55,672 bases of DNA from Agrobacterium rubi TR3 = NBRC 13261 (GTDB lineage: Bacteria; Pseudomonadota; Alphaproteobacteria; Rhizobiales; Rhizobiaceae): positions 1 through 55,672 of the forward strand of contig NZ_BBJU01000033.1 in NCBI RefSeq assembly GCF_000739935.1, given 5' to 3'. The position numbers and the translations under genes are program-made. The notes under the pieces were generated by a model. It was given only the letters and a program-made list of their open reading frames with translations. It was not told the origin of the DNA and made no database searches. Below are positions 36,392 through 45,197 of the stretch, piece after piece (positions within the stretch are counted from its first letter, which is position 1; every line of letters begins with the position of its first letter).

Positions 36392-37483
36392 ATGTCATCC
36401 CTATTTACCCCCTTCACACTCAAAGACGTAACCTTGCGAAATCGTATTGCGGTGTCGCCCATGTGCCAATATTCCGCCGAAGACGGCATTATCAATGATT
36501 GGCACCACGTCCATCTGGCCGGGCTGGCGCGCGGTGGAGCAGGCTTGGTGGTTGCCGAGGCAACGGCTGTATCACCAGAAGGCCGTATCACCCCCGGATG
36601 CGCCGGCATCTGGAGCGATGAGCAGATCGAGCCCTGGAAAAAGGCCGTATCCTTGATGAAGGCTGCCGGTGCCATCCCTGGTATCCAGATCGGACATGCT
36701 GGCCGCAAAGCGAGCGCCAACCGTCCATGGGAAGGCGACGACCATATGGCTGAGTCCGATCCGCGTGGCTGGGAAACATTGGCACCTTCAGCCATTGCGT
36801 TTGGCGCGAACCTTGGCAAGGTGCCAAAGGCCATGACCCTTGCCGATATCGAGCGCATCAAAGCCGATTTCGTCGCTGCTACGAAGCGGGCGCTGGCGGC
36901 TGGTTTCGAATGGCTTGAGCTGCATTTTGCTCATGGTTACCTCGGACAGAGCTTCTTTTCGACCTGGTCCAACAAGCGCACGGACAATTACGGCGGCGAC
37001 TTTGACGGGCGTGCCAGGTTTCTGCTCGAAACGCTGGCCGCTGTTCGCGACGTTTGGCCCGAGCATCTGCCACTTGCCGCCCGCTTCGGGGTGACCGAAT
37101 TTGACGGTTCGGACGACCTGGAAGAGGGGATCGAAATGGTTCGCCGCTTCAAGGCTGGCGGCCTCGACATCATCGATGTCAGCATTGGGTTTTCCACGCC
37201 GACCGCGAATATTCCATGGGGACCCGCTTTCATGACACCCATCGCCCAACGGGTGCGCCGCGAAGTTGGACTTCCTGCTACGACGAGCTGGTTCATCAGC
37301 GAGGCAAAGCAGGCCGATGCGCTGATCGCAGATGATGTCGTAGACATGGTATCTCTCGGTCGCCCGCTGCTTGCCAATAGCCATTGGCCATATCAAGCCG
37401 CGCTCGAACTGGGTATCGACAAACCGTCCTGGACGCTCCCAGCGCCATATGCTCACTGGCTGGAACGCTACAGAACGGCCTGA
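36392..37483 (+). CDS. NADH:flavin oxidoreductase, YqjM-type Old Yellow Enzyme
   Basis: A 363-residue FMN ene-reductase of the thermophilic-like (YqjM/XenA) class. The start reads LFTPFTLKDVTLRNRIAVSPM with the Cys of the class at MCQY (residue 25), the His/His substrate pair appears in LHFAHGYLGQSFFS at about 176, and the conserved phosphate loop is VSLGRPLLANSHW near 320. The C-terminal LERYR provides the arginine finger seen in this class. It probably reduces activated alkenes, quinones or nitrate esters. It is divergent from the ArsR gene with a 20-bp palindrome between them, and has GGAG five bases before the ATG. A hairpin at 37509-37539 follows. Confidence 0.93.
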   Translation: MSSLFTPFTLKDVTLRNRIAVSPMCQYSAEDGIINDWHHVHLAGLARGGAGLVVAEATAVSPEGRITPGCAGIWSDEQIEPWKKAVSLMKAAGAIPGIQIGHAGRKASANRPWEGDDHMAESDPRGWETLAPSAIAFGANLGKVPKAMTLADIERIKADFVAATKRALAAGFEWLELHFAHGYLGQSFFSTWSNKRTDNYGGDFDGRARFLLETLAAVRDVWPEHLPLAARFGVTEFDGSDDLEEGIEMVRRFKAGGLDIIDVSIGFSTPTANIPWGPAFMTPIAQRVRREVGLPATTSWFISEAKQADALIADDVVDMVSLGRPLLANSHWPYQAALELGIDKPSWTLPAPYAHWLERYRTA

Positions 37484-37945
37484 TTCTGAAAGTTTTGCGC
37501 ACTACATTGGCCACCGCAGCCTAAGATGTCGCGGTGGCCGAAGTGGTACGCGTTGCGTGACACCGGTCGATCTCCCTCGTCGTCGTGTTGCTTGCCACCG
37601 AGCGCTGTGGCAGCCGAAGCAATAAAAGCTCCAACCATCATTGAGATCGCACCAACGAGACCGGCAGGCTCCGGATCGGGTTTACTTCGACGCGCAGATG
37701 CCGATGAGGGTGGCAGGGCAATCGGTGCAAATCCATTCAGACGCCTGGAATCGTTGGGGTAAATTGAACCGCTTCTATCTGCTAAATGAGTTGCACAATT
37801 AATTGCCGTGCAATTTAAAATTTATTTATTATAAATGTTATCGATCTAATTTAGAAAATGTGACGATTTGAAAAAAGCCACTCGCAAAATGATTTTGCAC
37901 CGTCGTTGAAATAGTGAACGCCTCCTACGTGCAAGGTCTCGACAA
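37484..37945. other. Gene-free stretch before the second chemoreceptor
   Basis: About 460 bp. The first 60 bp hold a strong hairpin (37509-37539). The rest shows no gene I can support; 37790-37900 is AT-rich and is the likely promoter region of the chemoreceptor gene that begins at 37946. Confidence 0.5.
37509..37539 (+). terminator. Hairpin after the YqjM-type enzyme gene
   Basis: GGCCACCGC and GCGGTGGCC form a perfect 9-bp stem around a 13-base loop, 25 bp past the stop. No T-run follows, so this is a terminator-like hairpin. Confidence 0.55.
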
Positions 37946-39874
37946 ATGAAAATCTTCAACAATCTGAGAATTCTAACGAAAATTGCCCTATCGCTTGCGC
38001 TTCTTATCGCGATCGGGTTGGCTGTTGCCTTTATTGGCTCGACATCCCTTTCCAGACAACAGGCTTCGGCAGATATCACCGAGCACACCTACAAGGTGCT
38101 GGGCATGATGGATGACTTGACGATTGCCGTTGGCCAGCAGGAGAGCAGTGTTCGAGCCTACCTTATCGCTCCCGGTGATTCGTATCTGCAGTCACGGGCT
38201 GCGGCGGAGAAAGACTACCGGACTGCCTTGGCCGAAGTGCGCCAACTGACATCCGATAACCCACCACAGCAAAAACGTCTTGAGGAACTGGATGGGTTTT
38301 TCCAGGGCTGGCTGGACAATGTCGCCAAGCCGAGATTGGCATGGGCTTCCGACCCCGCCACGCGCGATCAGGCATTCAAGCATGCCGCTCAAGGCGGTGG
38401 CAAGCAGTACATGGACGGCGTGTCCTCCAAGGTCAATGAAATCACCCAGGTCGAAGTTGGTCTTCTGGGCATTCGCACGGAGGCTGCAAATAAGGCAGCC
38501 GCAACCGCGCAGATGCTGTCCATCATAGGAGCCGTCGGTCTGCTGCTCGTTGCCGTTATCAGTCTCGTCATTCTCAATTTCGGCCTTGTTCGCCCGCTGA
38601 CGGCAATCAACTCGACGATGGCGAAGCTGGCTTCGGGCGATACGTCCCTGACCATACCCGGCTTTGGTCGCAAGGATGAAGTCGGCGAAATGGCGACGGC
38701 TCTGGAAATCTTCCGCAAGGCAGCGGTTGCCAAGATCGAACTGGAGCAGGAAGCAGAAAAGCAGCGTGGTCTGACGGAAGAAGACCGTCAGAGAAATGCG
38801 GCTGCCGACCACGCCAAGGCTGAAGCCATGGCGCAGGCTACCAAGGGTCTGGGCGAAGGACTGAAGCATCTTTCTGAAGGTGACCTGACATTTCAGCTGG
38901 TGGATTCATTCGCGCCTGAATTCGAAAAATTGAGATCCGATTTCAACGGTGCCGTGACCCAGCTGTCGCAAACCCTGCGTTCCGTTGCCGATGCCGCCAG
39001 CGCAATCGATAACGGTAGCCGTGAGGTCAGCACCAGCGCCGACGATCTGTCAAAGAGGACGGAACAGCAAGCCGCCTCTCTTGAAGAGACAGCCGCAGCC
39101 CTCGACCAGATCACCGTCAACGTTGCCAACTCCTCCAAACGCGCTGACGAAGCTCGCAAGATTGCCGTTCAGGCCAATCAAAGCGCAGCCGAGTCCGGCA
39201 GGGTTGTGGCCAATGCAGTCGATGCGATGCAGAAGATCGAACAGTCTTCGGCCCAGATATCAAATATCATCGGCGTCATCGACGAAATCGCCTTCCAGAC
39301 CAACCTGCTGGCACTCAACGCCGGTGTCGAAGCCGCACGTGCCGGAGAGGCCGGCAAAGGTTTCGCCGTCGTCGCTCAGGAAGTGCGCGAACTTGCCCAA
39401 CGTTCCGCACAGGCCGCCAAGGAGATCAAGGGGCTGATCCGTAATTCCTCCGTCGAGGTTGAAAGCGGCGTGAAACTCGTGAGCGAAACGGGCGAAGCGC
39501 TGAAGACGATCGAAGGCTACATCATCACTGTCAATCAGCACATGGACTCAATCGCGACGTCGGCCAAGGAGCAATCCGTTGGTCTTGCGGAGGTCAACAC
39601 GGCCGTCAACCAGATGGACCAGGTGACCCAGCAGAACGCGGCAATGGTGGAAGAAACCAGTGCAGCGGGTGCCACGCTTGCCAATGAAAGCGGCAGGCTG
39701 CGTGAACTCATCTCGCAGTTCCAGCTGGTCGGTGCTTTGCGACAGACGGCGTCTGTCATGGCAGCGGGTCCACATCATCGTCCCGTTTCCTCACCAGCAC
39801 ATCGGATCGCGGCAAAGGTGACAAGAGCTGTTTCCGGCAACGCTGCCGTCAAAGAAAGCTGGGAAGAGTTTTAA
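37946..39874 (+). CDS. Methyl-accepting chemotaxis protein with CHASE3-like sensor domain
   Basis: A 642-residue membrane chemoreceptor. TM1 is at about residues 10-32, and a periplasmic helical bundle at about 35-190 has the CHASE3-like pattern. TM2 is at about 190-212, followed by HAMP ([20 protein letters not shown], to about 265), a second HAMP-like unit (about 295-350, [14 protein letters not shown]), and the signalling hairpin with the tip [18 protein letters not shown] at about 450. It ends in SWEEF, the same pentapeptide as the PAS chemoreceptor at 16642-18462. AAGG lies nine bases upstream of the ATG. It is monocistronic, closed by the terminator at 39931-39965. The ligand is not predictable. 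Confidence 0.95.
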   Translation: MKIFNNLRILTKIALSLALLIAIGLAVAFIGSTSLSRQQASADITEHTYKVLGMMDDLTIAVGQQESSVRAYLIAPGDSYLQSRAAAEKDYRTALAEVRQLTSDNPPQQKRLEELDGFFQGWLDNVAKPRLAWASDPATRDQAFKHAAQGGGKQYMDGVSSKVNEITQVEVGLLGIRTEAANKAAATAQMLSIIGAVGLLLVAVISLVILNFGLVRPLTAINSTMAKLASGDTSLTIPGFGRKDEVGEMATALEIFRKAAVAKIELEQEAEKQRGLTEEDRQRNAAADHAKAEAMAQATKGLGEGLKHLSEGDLTFQLVDSFAPEFEKLRSDFNGAVTQLSQTLRSVADAASAIDNGSREVSTSADDLSKRTEQQAASLEETAAALDQITVNVANSSKRADEARKIAVQANQSAAESGRVVANAVDAMQKIEQSSAQISNIIGVIDEIAFQTNLLALNAGVEAARAGEAGKGFAVVAQEVRELAQRSAQAAKEIKGLIRNSSVEVESGVKLVSETGEALKTIEGYIITVNQHMDSIATSAKEQSVGLAEVNTAVNQMDQVTQQNAAMVEETSAAGATLANESGRLRELISQFQLVGALRQTASVMAAGPHHRPVSSPAHRIAAKVTRAVSGNAAVKESWEEF

Positions 39875-39930
39875 CGGTCTTGAGCCCTGAGAGATCTGTG
39901 CGCGATTATCTTAATGAGCTCACTGACTAT

Positions 39931-39965
39931 GCCTCCCTCAATCCGAACAATGGATTGAGGGAGGC
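39931..39965. terminator. Bidirectional-looking terminator
   Basis: GCCTCCCTCAATCC and GGATTGAGGGAGGC form a perfect 14-bp stem with a 7-base loop, 57 bp downstream of the chemoreceptor stop. It separates the gene from the leftward binding-protein gene ending at 40183. Confidence 0.75.
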
Positions 39966-40182
39966 GCTGTCACGTCGCCGCCTTGGTCAGTAAACGTTCG
40001 GTCTTGCTGTGTGATCGCGGTCATACTCGTTTTGGACGAGTTTGGTCGACTAGACACCGGTCGATCATACGTTGAAGCAGATCCATCGGAGATGGTCCGA
40101 CGGAACCTCGCCACATCTAAACCCGCAAACTGCTTGCAAGCATTCCGCGCACGCTGACTTAACGCACAAAGACGCAAGACGA

Positions 40183-41229
40183 TCAAAACGCCGCAGCGGG
40201 TATCCAGCTCGCCGTGGCAACGCCGCTGGTGGAGAATGCTGGGATTTTCTTCGCCAGATCCTCGATTGTCTTCACGTCGGCATCGCGCAGCTGCTCTTGT
40301 GTGACAAGAACCGGGTCCACGACGACTCTGCCCGGCACCGGCTCACCGGCAATCTGAAGGGCGGCCGCACGGACCGAGACTGCGCCCACCACGGCTGGAT
40401 TGGTTGCGGCTGTTGCCACCCACGGGCTGCCGGGCTCTACGATTTCCTGAATATCGGCGGTGGAGATATCCGCCGAGTAGATTTTGACCTTATCGGCAAT
40501 GCCGAGATCGGCAACGGCCAGTTTCACGCCGCGCGCGAACTCATCGTAAGGCGCAAACACCACCGAGATATCGGGATTGGCGCGAAATATCGCCTTGGCC
40601 TGATCTGCGGTTGCCGTCGCGGTCGTATCGCTGACCGTTCCGAACCGGGCCTTTTCCACGATACCCTTGTTTTCGCCCTTCACCTTGTCCCATATCTCGT
40701 TGCGGCGATCCAGCGGGGCAAAACCGGCGACATAGGCATAACCCGCATTGAAGCTGGTGCCGTTATCCTTGAGTGCCTGCGCAAGCGCCAGTTCGGCCAA
40801 TCTGTGGTCTGATTGCTCGATCTGCGGGATTTTCGGGTTGTTCATGTTCACGTCGAAAGCCACGACCTTGATGCCCTTATCAAGGGCCTGCTGCACCACA
40901 TCGGTCAGCGATTCAGGCTGTCCGTGGTCCACGATGATGGCGTCCATACCCAGATTGATGGCCTGCAATATCTGTTCACGCTGCTGGGCCGCATCCTGTC
41001 GGCCCTGAAACACCCGCAGGTCCACACCAAGCACTTTTGCCTGCGCGACAGCACCAGCCTGATAGGCCTGGAAGAAATCACCGGCTGAAATATATCCAAC
41101 GAGGGCGATTTTTACGCCGCCCTTATCGAATGGTGCGGGCGCACCGGCAAGCCCTTCCGCCTGCGCGGCTGTAAAAGGCAGGATTGAAGACACTAAGGCC
41201 GAAGCGAAAACGAGTGGTCTGACGGACAT
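40183..41229 (-). CDS. Ribose-type ABC transporter substrate-binding protein, divergent copy
   Basis: A 348-residue exported protein with a signal peptide (residues 1-24, ending AAQA). It is a two-lobed sugar-binding fold (Peripla_BP_4/RbsB type), seen in DFFQAYQAGAVAQAK, the inter-lobe ISTADIQ and ATAATN segments, and the C-terminal ATASWIPAA. Its ligand is not known. It is strongly similar to the second binding protein of this cluster (44086-45129): DKGIKVVA(F/Y)DVN, NP(K/Q)IPQIEQSD and YVAGFAPLDRR are shared. It is divergent from the ABC ATPase-permease genes, with a 310-bp gap carrying a perfectly inverted 10-bp motif near each promoter. Confidence 0.92.
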   Translation of the reverse strand: MSVRPLVFASALVSSILPFTAAQAEGLAGAPAPFDKGGVKIALVGYISAGDFFQAYQAGAVAQAKVLGVDLRVFQGRQDAAQQREQILQAINLGMDAIIVDHGQPESLTDVVQQALDKGIKVVAFDVNMNNPKIPQIEQSDHRLAELALAQALKDNGTSFNAGYAYVAGFAPLDRRNEIWDKVKGENKGIVEKARFGTVSDTTATATADQAKAIFRANPDISVVFAPYDEFARGVKLAVADLGIADKVKIYSADISTADIQEIVEPGSPWVATAATNPAVVGAVSVRAAALQIAGEPVPGRVVVDPVLVTQEQLRDADVKTIEDLAKKIPAFSTSGVATASWIPAAAF

Positions 41230-41539
41230 GGCATTTCCTTGTGACTATCGAGCAGAATTTTCTGGTCAAATATCATCATGAAATCGATGAAATGCATGGA
41301 CTACTTCGTACCAAATTCGGCAACTCCTCGGGTTTTGTTTGTCTCTGCAACAGCCGTAAACAGAACGTTTTACTCGGCAGCCAAACACTCGCGGAGAAAC
41401 GCTATTCAACAACGTGATGGATGGGCGTTTGCGGCATGAAAATTTATTCCATGCATTAGAAATACTATAGAAACGGCATCCTTGTTTGCGCCAACAGGAA
41501 GCTTACGACACTGGATCGTCATCCACAGGCGCTCCCGCT
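41230..41539. promoter_or_regulatory. Divergent promoter region with inverted 10-bp motif
   Basis: AATGCATGGA at 41291-41300 and its exact inverse TCCATGCATT at 41448-41457. One copy is 62 bp before the leftward binding-protein gene and the other 83 bp before the ATPase gene. No other gene is seen in these 310 bp. The repeat may be a binding site for a shared regulator that is not encoded in the window. Confidence 0.5.
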
Positions 41540-43021
41540 ATGCCAATCCTTGACGTCCAGAATGTCTCTCTCGCCTTTGGTTCGACCAGGGCACTCGCAA
41601 ACGCCAACCTCACGATAGAGGCCGGTGAAGTGGTTGCGCTGATGGGCGCAAATGGCGCGGGTAAATCGACTCTGGTCAAAATCTTGTCCCGGCTTTATCG
41701 TCCCGATGCGGGAAATATCCTGTGGCAAAGCGAGGAATTTGTGCCGAAAACGCCTGCGGAAGCGGCAACAAAGGGTATCGTCACCGTTCATCAATCAACG
41801 GATGTTGTCGGCATTCCCGGCCTGACGGTGGCAGATGCACTTCTTCTCAATCATTTCGTTGATGGGCGGCATCCGTTTTTCCTGTCGCGAAAGTCCATCC
41901 GAAAGGCCGCGGCCAACATCTTGGCGGATGCCGGTTTCGATCTGCCGCTGGATCGAGATTTCGAAGACCTTAGCGCCGCAGATCGGCAATTGCTGGCGAT
42001 TGCCCGTGCTTTGGCCAACAAAGCCCGCCTTCTCATTCTCGATGAACCCACGGCCAGCCTGTCATCGCGCGAATCCCTGCGGCTTTACGATCTGGTTCGC
42101 GGGCTGAAACAGCGCGGCATCAGTGTCCTTTACATTTCCCACCGCACTGCCGATCTGGCGGCTTTGGCAGACCGGGTGGAAATCCTGCGTGGCGGTCGCA
42201 ATGTCGGATCGTTCAGACAGCCTATCGATTTCGATGCGGCCATTGAAACCATGATTGGTCGTTCGCTCAAGTCGGCTCGACCGGCCCGCCGAGAGACATT
42301 CGGCAGAACAGTTCTCGAACTCGAAAATGTGCGTCTTCTGCCAGGAGCAAAGCCTTTTTCGCTTTCGGTACGGGAAGGAGAGGTCGTCGCCATCACCGGT
42401 GTTCTGGGCGCTGGCAAAAGCCGATTGCTGTCATCCCTCTTCGGGCTGGGTGCTTTTGCGGAAGGAACAGCATCATTGGACGGCAAACTATATGCTCCAC
42501 GCAATCCAGCAGATGCGATCTCTTCCGGTGTCGCCATGGCTGCGGAAGATCGGCACCGCTCTTCCTTCATCCATGCCGACTGGCCGGGCGAAAGCATTGC
42601 CGCAACCATCAGCCTGCCGCATCTGAAAAAATGGTACCCCTCCGGTTTTCTGTTTTCCAACAGAGAACTGAAGGAAGGCGAGGACGCCATAAAACGGCTG
42701 GCGATCAAGGCGCAATCTGCCTCGGCATCCGTCTGGTCTTTGTCCGGCGGCAACCAGCAAAAGACGGTGATTGCCCGCTGGGAAGCAGAACCGAGCCGCC
42801 TGCTTTTGCTGGATGAGCCTTTTCAAGGCGTGGATGTGGGTGCGCGCCAGGACATTATCACCACCATCCGTTGCCATTCGGATCGGGCAACATTGATTGC
42901 CACATCCGACCCGGAGGAAGCCTTCGAGGTCGCTGACCGGGTTCTGGTCATGGAACACCACACTCTTTTTGACACTACGCGCGATGTGGACGCAACGCAG
43001 CCTGACAAGGAACTTGCCTGA
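41540..43021 (+). CDS. Sugar ABC transporter ATP-binding protein (two NBDs)
   Basis: A 493-residue ATPase with two fused nucleotide-binding domains, as in RbsA/MglA. NBD1 has Walker A GANGAGKST at about residue 36, the divergent signature LSAADRQLLAIARAL and Walker B LLILDEPTAS. NBD2 has the unusual Walker A GVLGAGKSRLL at about 275 and an intact signature LSGGNQQKTVIARW with LLLLDEPFQGVD. Such unequal halves are normal in this family. The ATG at 41540 is taken; the frame extends upstream to 41486 without a better signal. Its stop overlaps the permease ATG (TGATG). It powers uptake through the permease and binding proteins of this cluster. Confidence 0.92.
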   Translation: MPILDVQNVSLAFGSTRALANANLTIEAGEVVALMGANGAGKSTLVKILSRLYRPDAGNILWQSEEFVPKTPAEAATKGIVTVHQSTDVVGIPGLTVADALLLNHFVDGRHPFFLSRKSIRKAAANILADAGFDLPLDRDFEDLSAADRQLLAIARALANKARLLILDEPTASLSSRESLRLYDLVRGLKQRGISVLYISHRTADLAALADRVEILRGGRNVGSFRQPIDFDAAIETMIGRSLKSARPARRETFGRTVLELENVRLLPGAKPFSLSVREGEVVAITGVLGAGKSRLLSSLFGLGAFAEGTASLDGKLYAPRNPADAISSGVAMAAEDRHRSSFIHADWPGESIAATISLPHLKKWYPSGFLFSNRELKEGEDAIKRLAIKAQSASASVWSLSGGNQQKTVIARWEAEPSRLLLLDEPFQGVDVGARQDIITTIRCHSDRATLIATSDPEEAFEVADRVLVMEHHTLFDTTRDVDATQPDKELA

Positions 43022-44055
43022 TGGTCGATGGCACGGAACAGATCGCTGAAAAACCAGCCTACCACGCAACAACGGAAACCTTCAGAAACGCCATAAGGCG
43101 CGGTGCCGTTTTTCTGCTGCTCGGGGCTTTGGTCATCGGCTTTTCGCTGGCGCAGCCCGCCTTCATCAACATCAACAACCTCATGAGTATTTTGCAGGCT
43201 GTCTCGGTGGTTGCGATCATCGGAGCGGGCGTGAGCGTCACGCTGGCCATCAATGGCTTTGACCTATCTGTCGGTGCCGTGGCGGCGTCGAGCGTCATGG
43301 CGGCCAGCTATCTGATGATCGTATTGGGGCTGAACGCCTATCAAACCGTGCCGCTTGTGCTGGCTTTCGGGGCGCTTGTTGGTCTCGCCAATGCGTTTCT
43401 GATCGTCAAACTGAAAGTGCCGGATTTGCTGGCGACGCTTGCGACCATGTTTCTGCTGACGGGTCTTCAGCTCATCCCGACGGCGGGCCGCTCCATCTCC
43501 GTTGGTCTCATTCTGCCGGATGGCTCCACCGCAACCGGCAAATACGATCCCACCTTTCTAACCATCGGTCGTTCCAGCCTCTTCGGCCTCATTCCGCTGC
43601 CGGTCATCCTCATGATTATCGTCGCCGTGATCCTCTTCATCCTGACGGAGCGGACGCGGCTTGGGCGGCTGATCTACGCGACCGGCGGTAACGAGACGGC
43701 GGCGCGGCTGGCGGGCGCGAATGTCGATCGCATCAAGACCTTCGCCTATGTGCTCTCCGGCACGCTTGCGGCACTGGGCGGCATCATCGTCGCTGCCCGT
43801 GTCGGTCGTGGAGACGTGTCTTCGGGCGCATCGCTGCTGATGGATTCCGTTGCTGCGGCATTGATCGGCTTTGCGGTGCTGGCGCTGCGACGTCCCAATG
43901 TCCTCGGCACTCTGGTTGGCGCGGTCTTCGTTGGCGTTCTGCTCAACGGTCTGACCATGTTGAACGCCCCTTATTACACACAGGACTTCATCAAAGGCGC
44001 GGTTCTCGTCGGTGCCTTGGCCCTGACCTACGGCGTTGCGCGCGCAAAAAACTGA
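43021..44055 (+). CDS. Sugar ABC transporter permease
   Basis: A 344-residue inner-membrane protein of the RbsC/MglC-type permease family (branched-chain/ribose fold). About eight to ten hydrophobic helices begin at residue 30 (VFLLLGALVIGFSLA), with the family motif NGFDLSVGAVAA near 80 and the ATPase-coupling loop GGNETAARLAGANVDRIK near 220. The protein forms a homodimeric channel. The ATG at 43021 overlaps the ATPase stop by one base. It is the second gene of a rightward operon that continues with the binding protein at 44086. Confidence 0.92.
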   Translation: MVDGTEQIAEKPAYHATTETFRNAIRRGAVFLLLGALVIGFSLAQPAFININNLMSILQAVSVVAIIGAGVSVTLAINGFDLSVGAVAASSVMAASYLMIVLGLNAYQTVPLVLAFGALVGLANAFLIVKLKVPDLLATLATMFLLTGLQLIPTAGRSISVGLILPDGSTATGKYDPTFLTIGRSSLFGLIPLPVILMIIVAVILFILTERTRLGRLIYATGGNETAARLAGANVDRIKTFAYVLSGTLAALGGIIVAARVGRGDVSSGASLLMDSVAAALIGFAVLALRRPNVLGTLVGAVFVGVLLNGLTMLNAPYYTQDFIKGAVLVGALALTYGVARAKN

Positions 44056-44085
44056 TCCTCAACCTCATCCAATGAAGTGGACATC

Positions 44086-45129
44086 ATGTTCAAAACCCTC
44101 AAAATATGTGCCGTTGCCGCCATCTCCAGCGCGATCGTTGCCACAAGCGCCTTTTCTGCCGGCATTGCGGGCGCGCCTGCACCTTTCAACAAGAAAACGG
44201 TGAACGTCGCCGTCATCAGCTTCCTCGGCAGCGGCGATTGGCTTCAGGCTTTCGAAGCTGGGGTCAAACGCCAGGCCGATGCTCTGGGCATCAACCTCAC
44301 CGTCTCGCAAGCGCGCAACGATAATGACGCGCAGCGCAATCTGGTCGAGCAGGCGATCAATCTCGGCGTGGATGGCATCGTCATCAACAATGGTCGCCCG
44401 GAAGTGCTGAAAGATGTGGCTCAGAAGGCGCTCGACAAGGGCATCAAGGTCGTCGCTTATGACGTGAACCTCGACAATCCGCAGATACCGCAGATCGAAC
44501 AGAGCGATAAGGATATGGCCAAGCTCGTTCTCGATCAGGCGATCAAGGACAATGGTGATGGCTTCGTCGCCGGTGCTGTCTATGTCGCGGGCTTTGCCCC
44601 GTTGGACCGTCGCTATGCAGTCTGGAAGGAGTTCGTGGAAAAGCACAAGCTGACGGAGAAAGCCGTGTGGGGTGTGGTGAACGATACGGTGCCCGCTTCT
44701 GTCGCCGATCAGACCAAGGCAATTTTGCGCGCCAACCCGGATATCAAGGTCATCTTCACCCCATGGGACGAGTTCGCCAAGGGCGTGAAACTCGCCGTCG
44801 ATGAGCTTGGCCTCTCGACGCAGATCAAGATTTACGGCGTCGATATTTCGACCGCCGATATCCAGCTCATTACCGAACCCGATAGCGCCTGGGTGGCGAC
44901 AGCGGCAACCAATGCTGCCGTGGTTGGCGAAGTCTCGGTGCGGGCGGTCTCGCTGGATATTGCCGGTCAATCCCCCGGAAAATCGGTTCTTCTCCAGCCC
45001 ACCCTCATCACGCGGGACGATCTGGTGAAAAACAACATCGGCACAATCGAAGAACTTCAGCAAAAATTCCCGGCCTTCCTGAAAAGCGACGCGGCAACCG
45101 CGAGCTGGATACCATCCGCTACGAAGTGA
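44086..45129 (+). CDS. Ribose-type ABC transporter substrate-binding protein, operon copy
   Basis: A 347-residue exported binding protein with a signal peptide (residues 1-22, ending SAFSA). It has the Peripla_BP_4 fold with APAPFNKKTVNVAVISF at the start of the mature protein, then YVAGFAPLDRR at about 165 and TADIQLITEPDSAWVATAATN near 260. The nearest relative in the window is the divergent protein at 40183-41229, at roughly 60% identity by eye over the shared segments. The ATG at 44086 is chosen over a GTG at 44077. It follows the permease by 30 bp. The two copies may bind different relatives of one substrate or serve different expression levels. Confidence 0.92.
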   Translation: MFKTLKICAVAAISSAIVATSAFSAGIAGAPAPFNKKTVNVAVISFLGSGDWLQAFEAGVKRQADALGINLTVSQARNDNDAQRNLVEQAINLGVDGIVINNGRPEVLKDVAQKALDKGIKVVAYDVNLDNPQIPQIEQSDKDMAKLVLDQAIKDNGDGFVAGAVYVAGFAPLDRRYAVWKEFVEKHKLTEKAVWGVVNDTVPASVADQTKAILRANPDIKVIFTPWDEFAKGVKLAVDELGLSTQIKIYGVDISTADIQLITEPDSAWVATAATNAAVVGEVSVRAVSLDIAGQSPGKSVLLQPTLITRDDLVKNNIGTIEELQQKFPAFLKSDAATASWIPSATK

Positions 45130-45197
45130 GACATGCCCGATATCCGGCACCGCGTCCCGCGCGGTGCCTTTCCCGTTTCCGGTACCAAGAGACAGAC

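Noticed and set aside
41540..43021. Degenerate first ABC signature (LSAADRQ) as a defect in the ATPase
   Set aside because: In RbsA/MglA-type fused ATPases the first signature commonly departs from LSGGQ while the second is intact. It is normal for the family.
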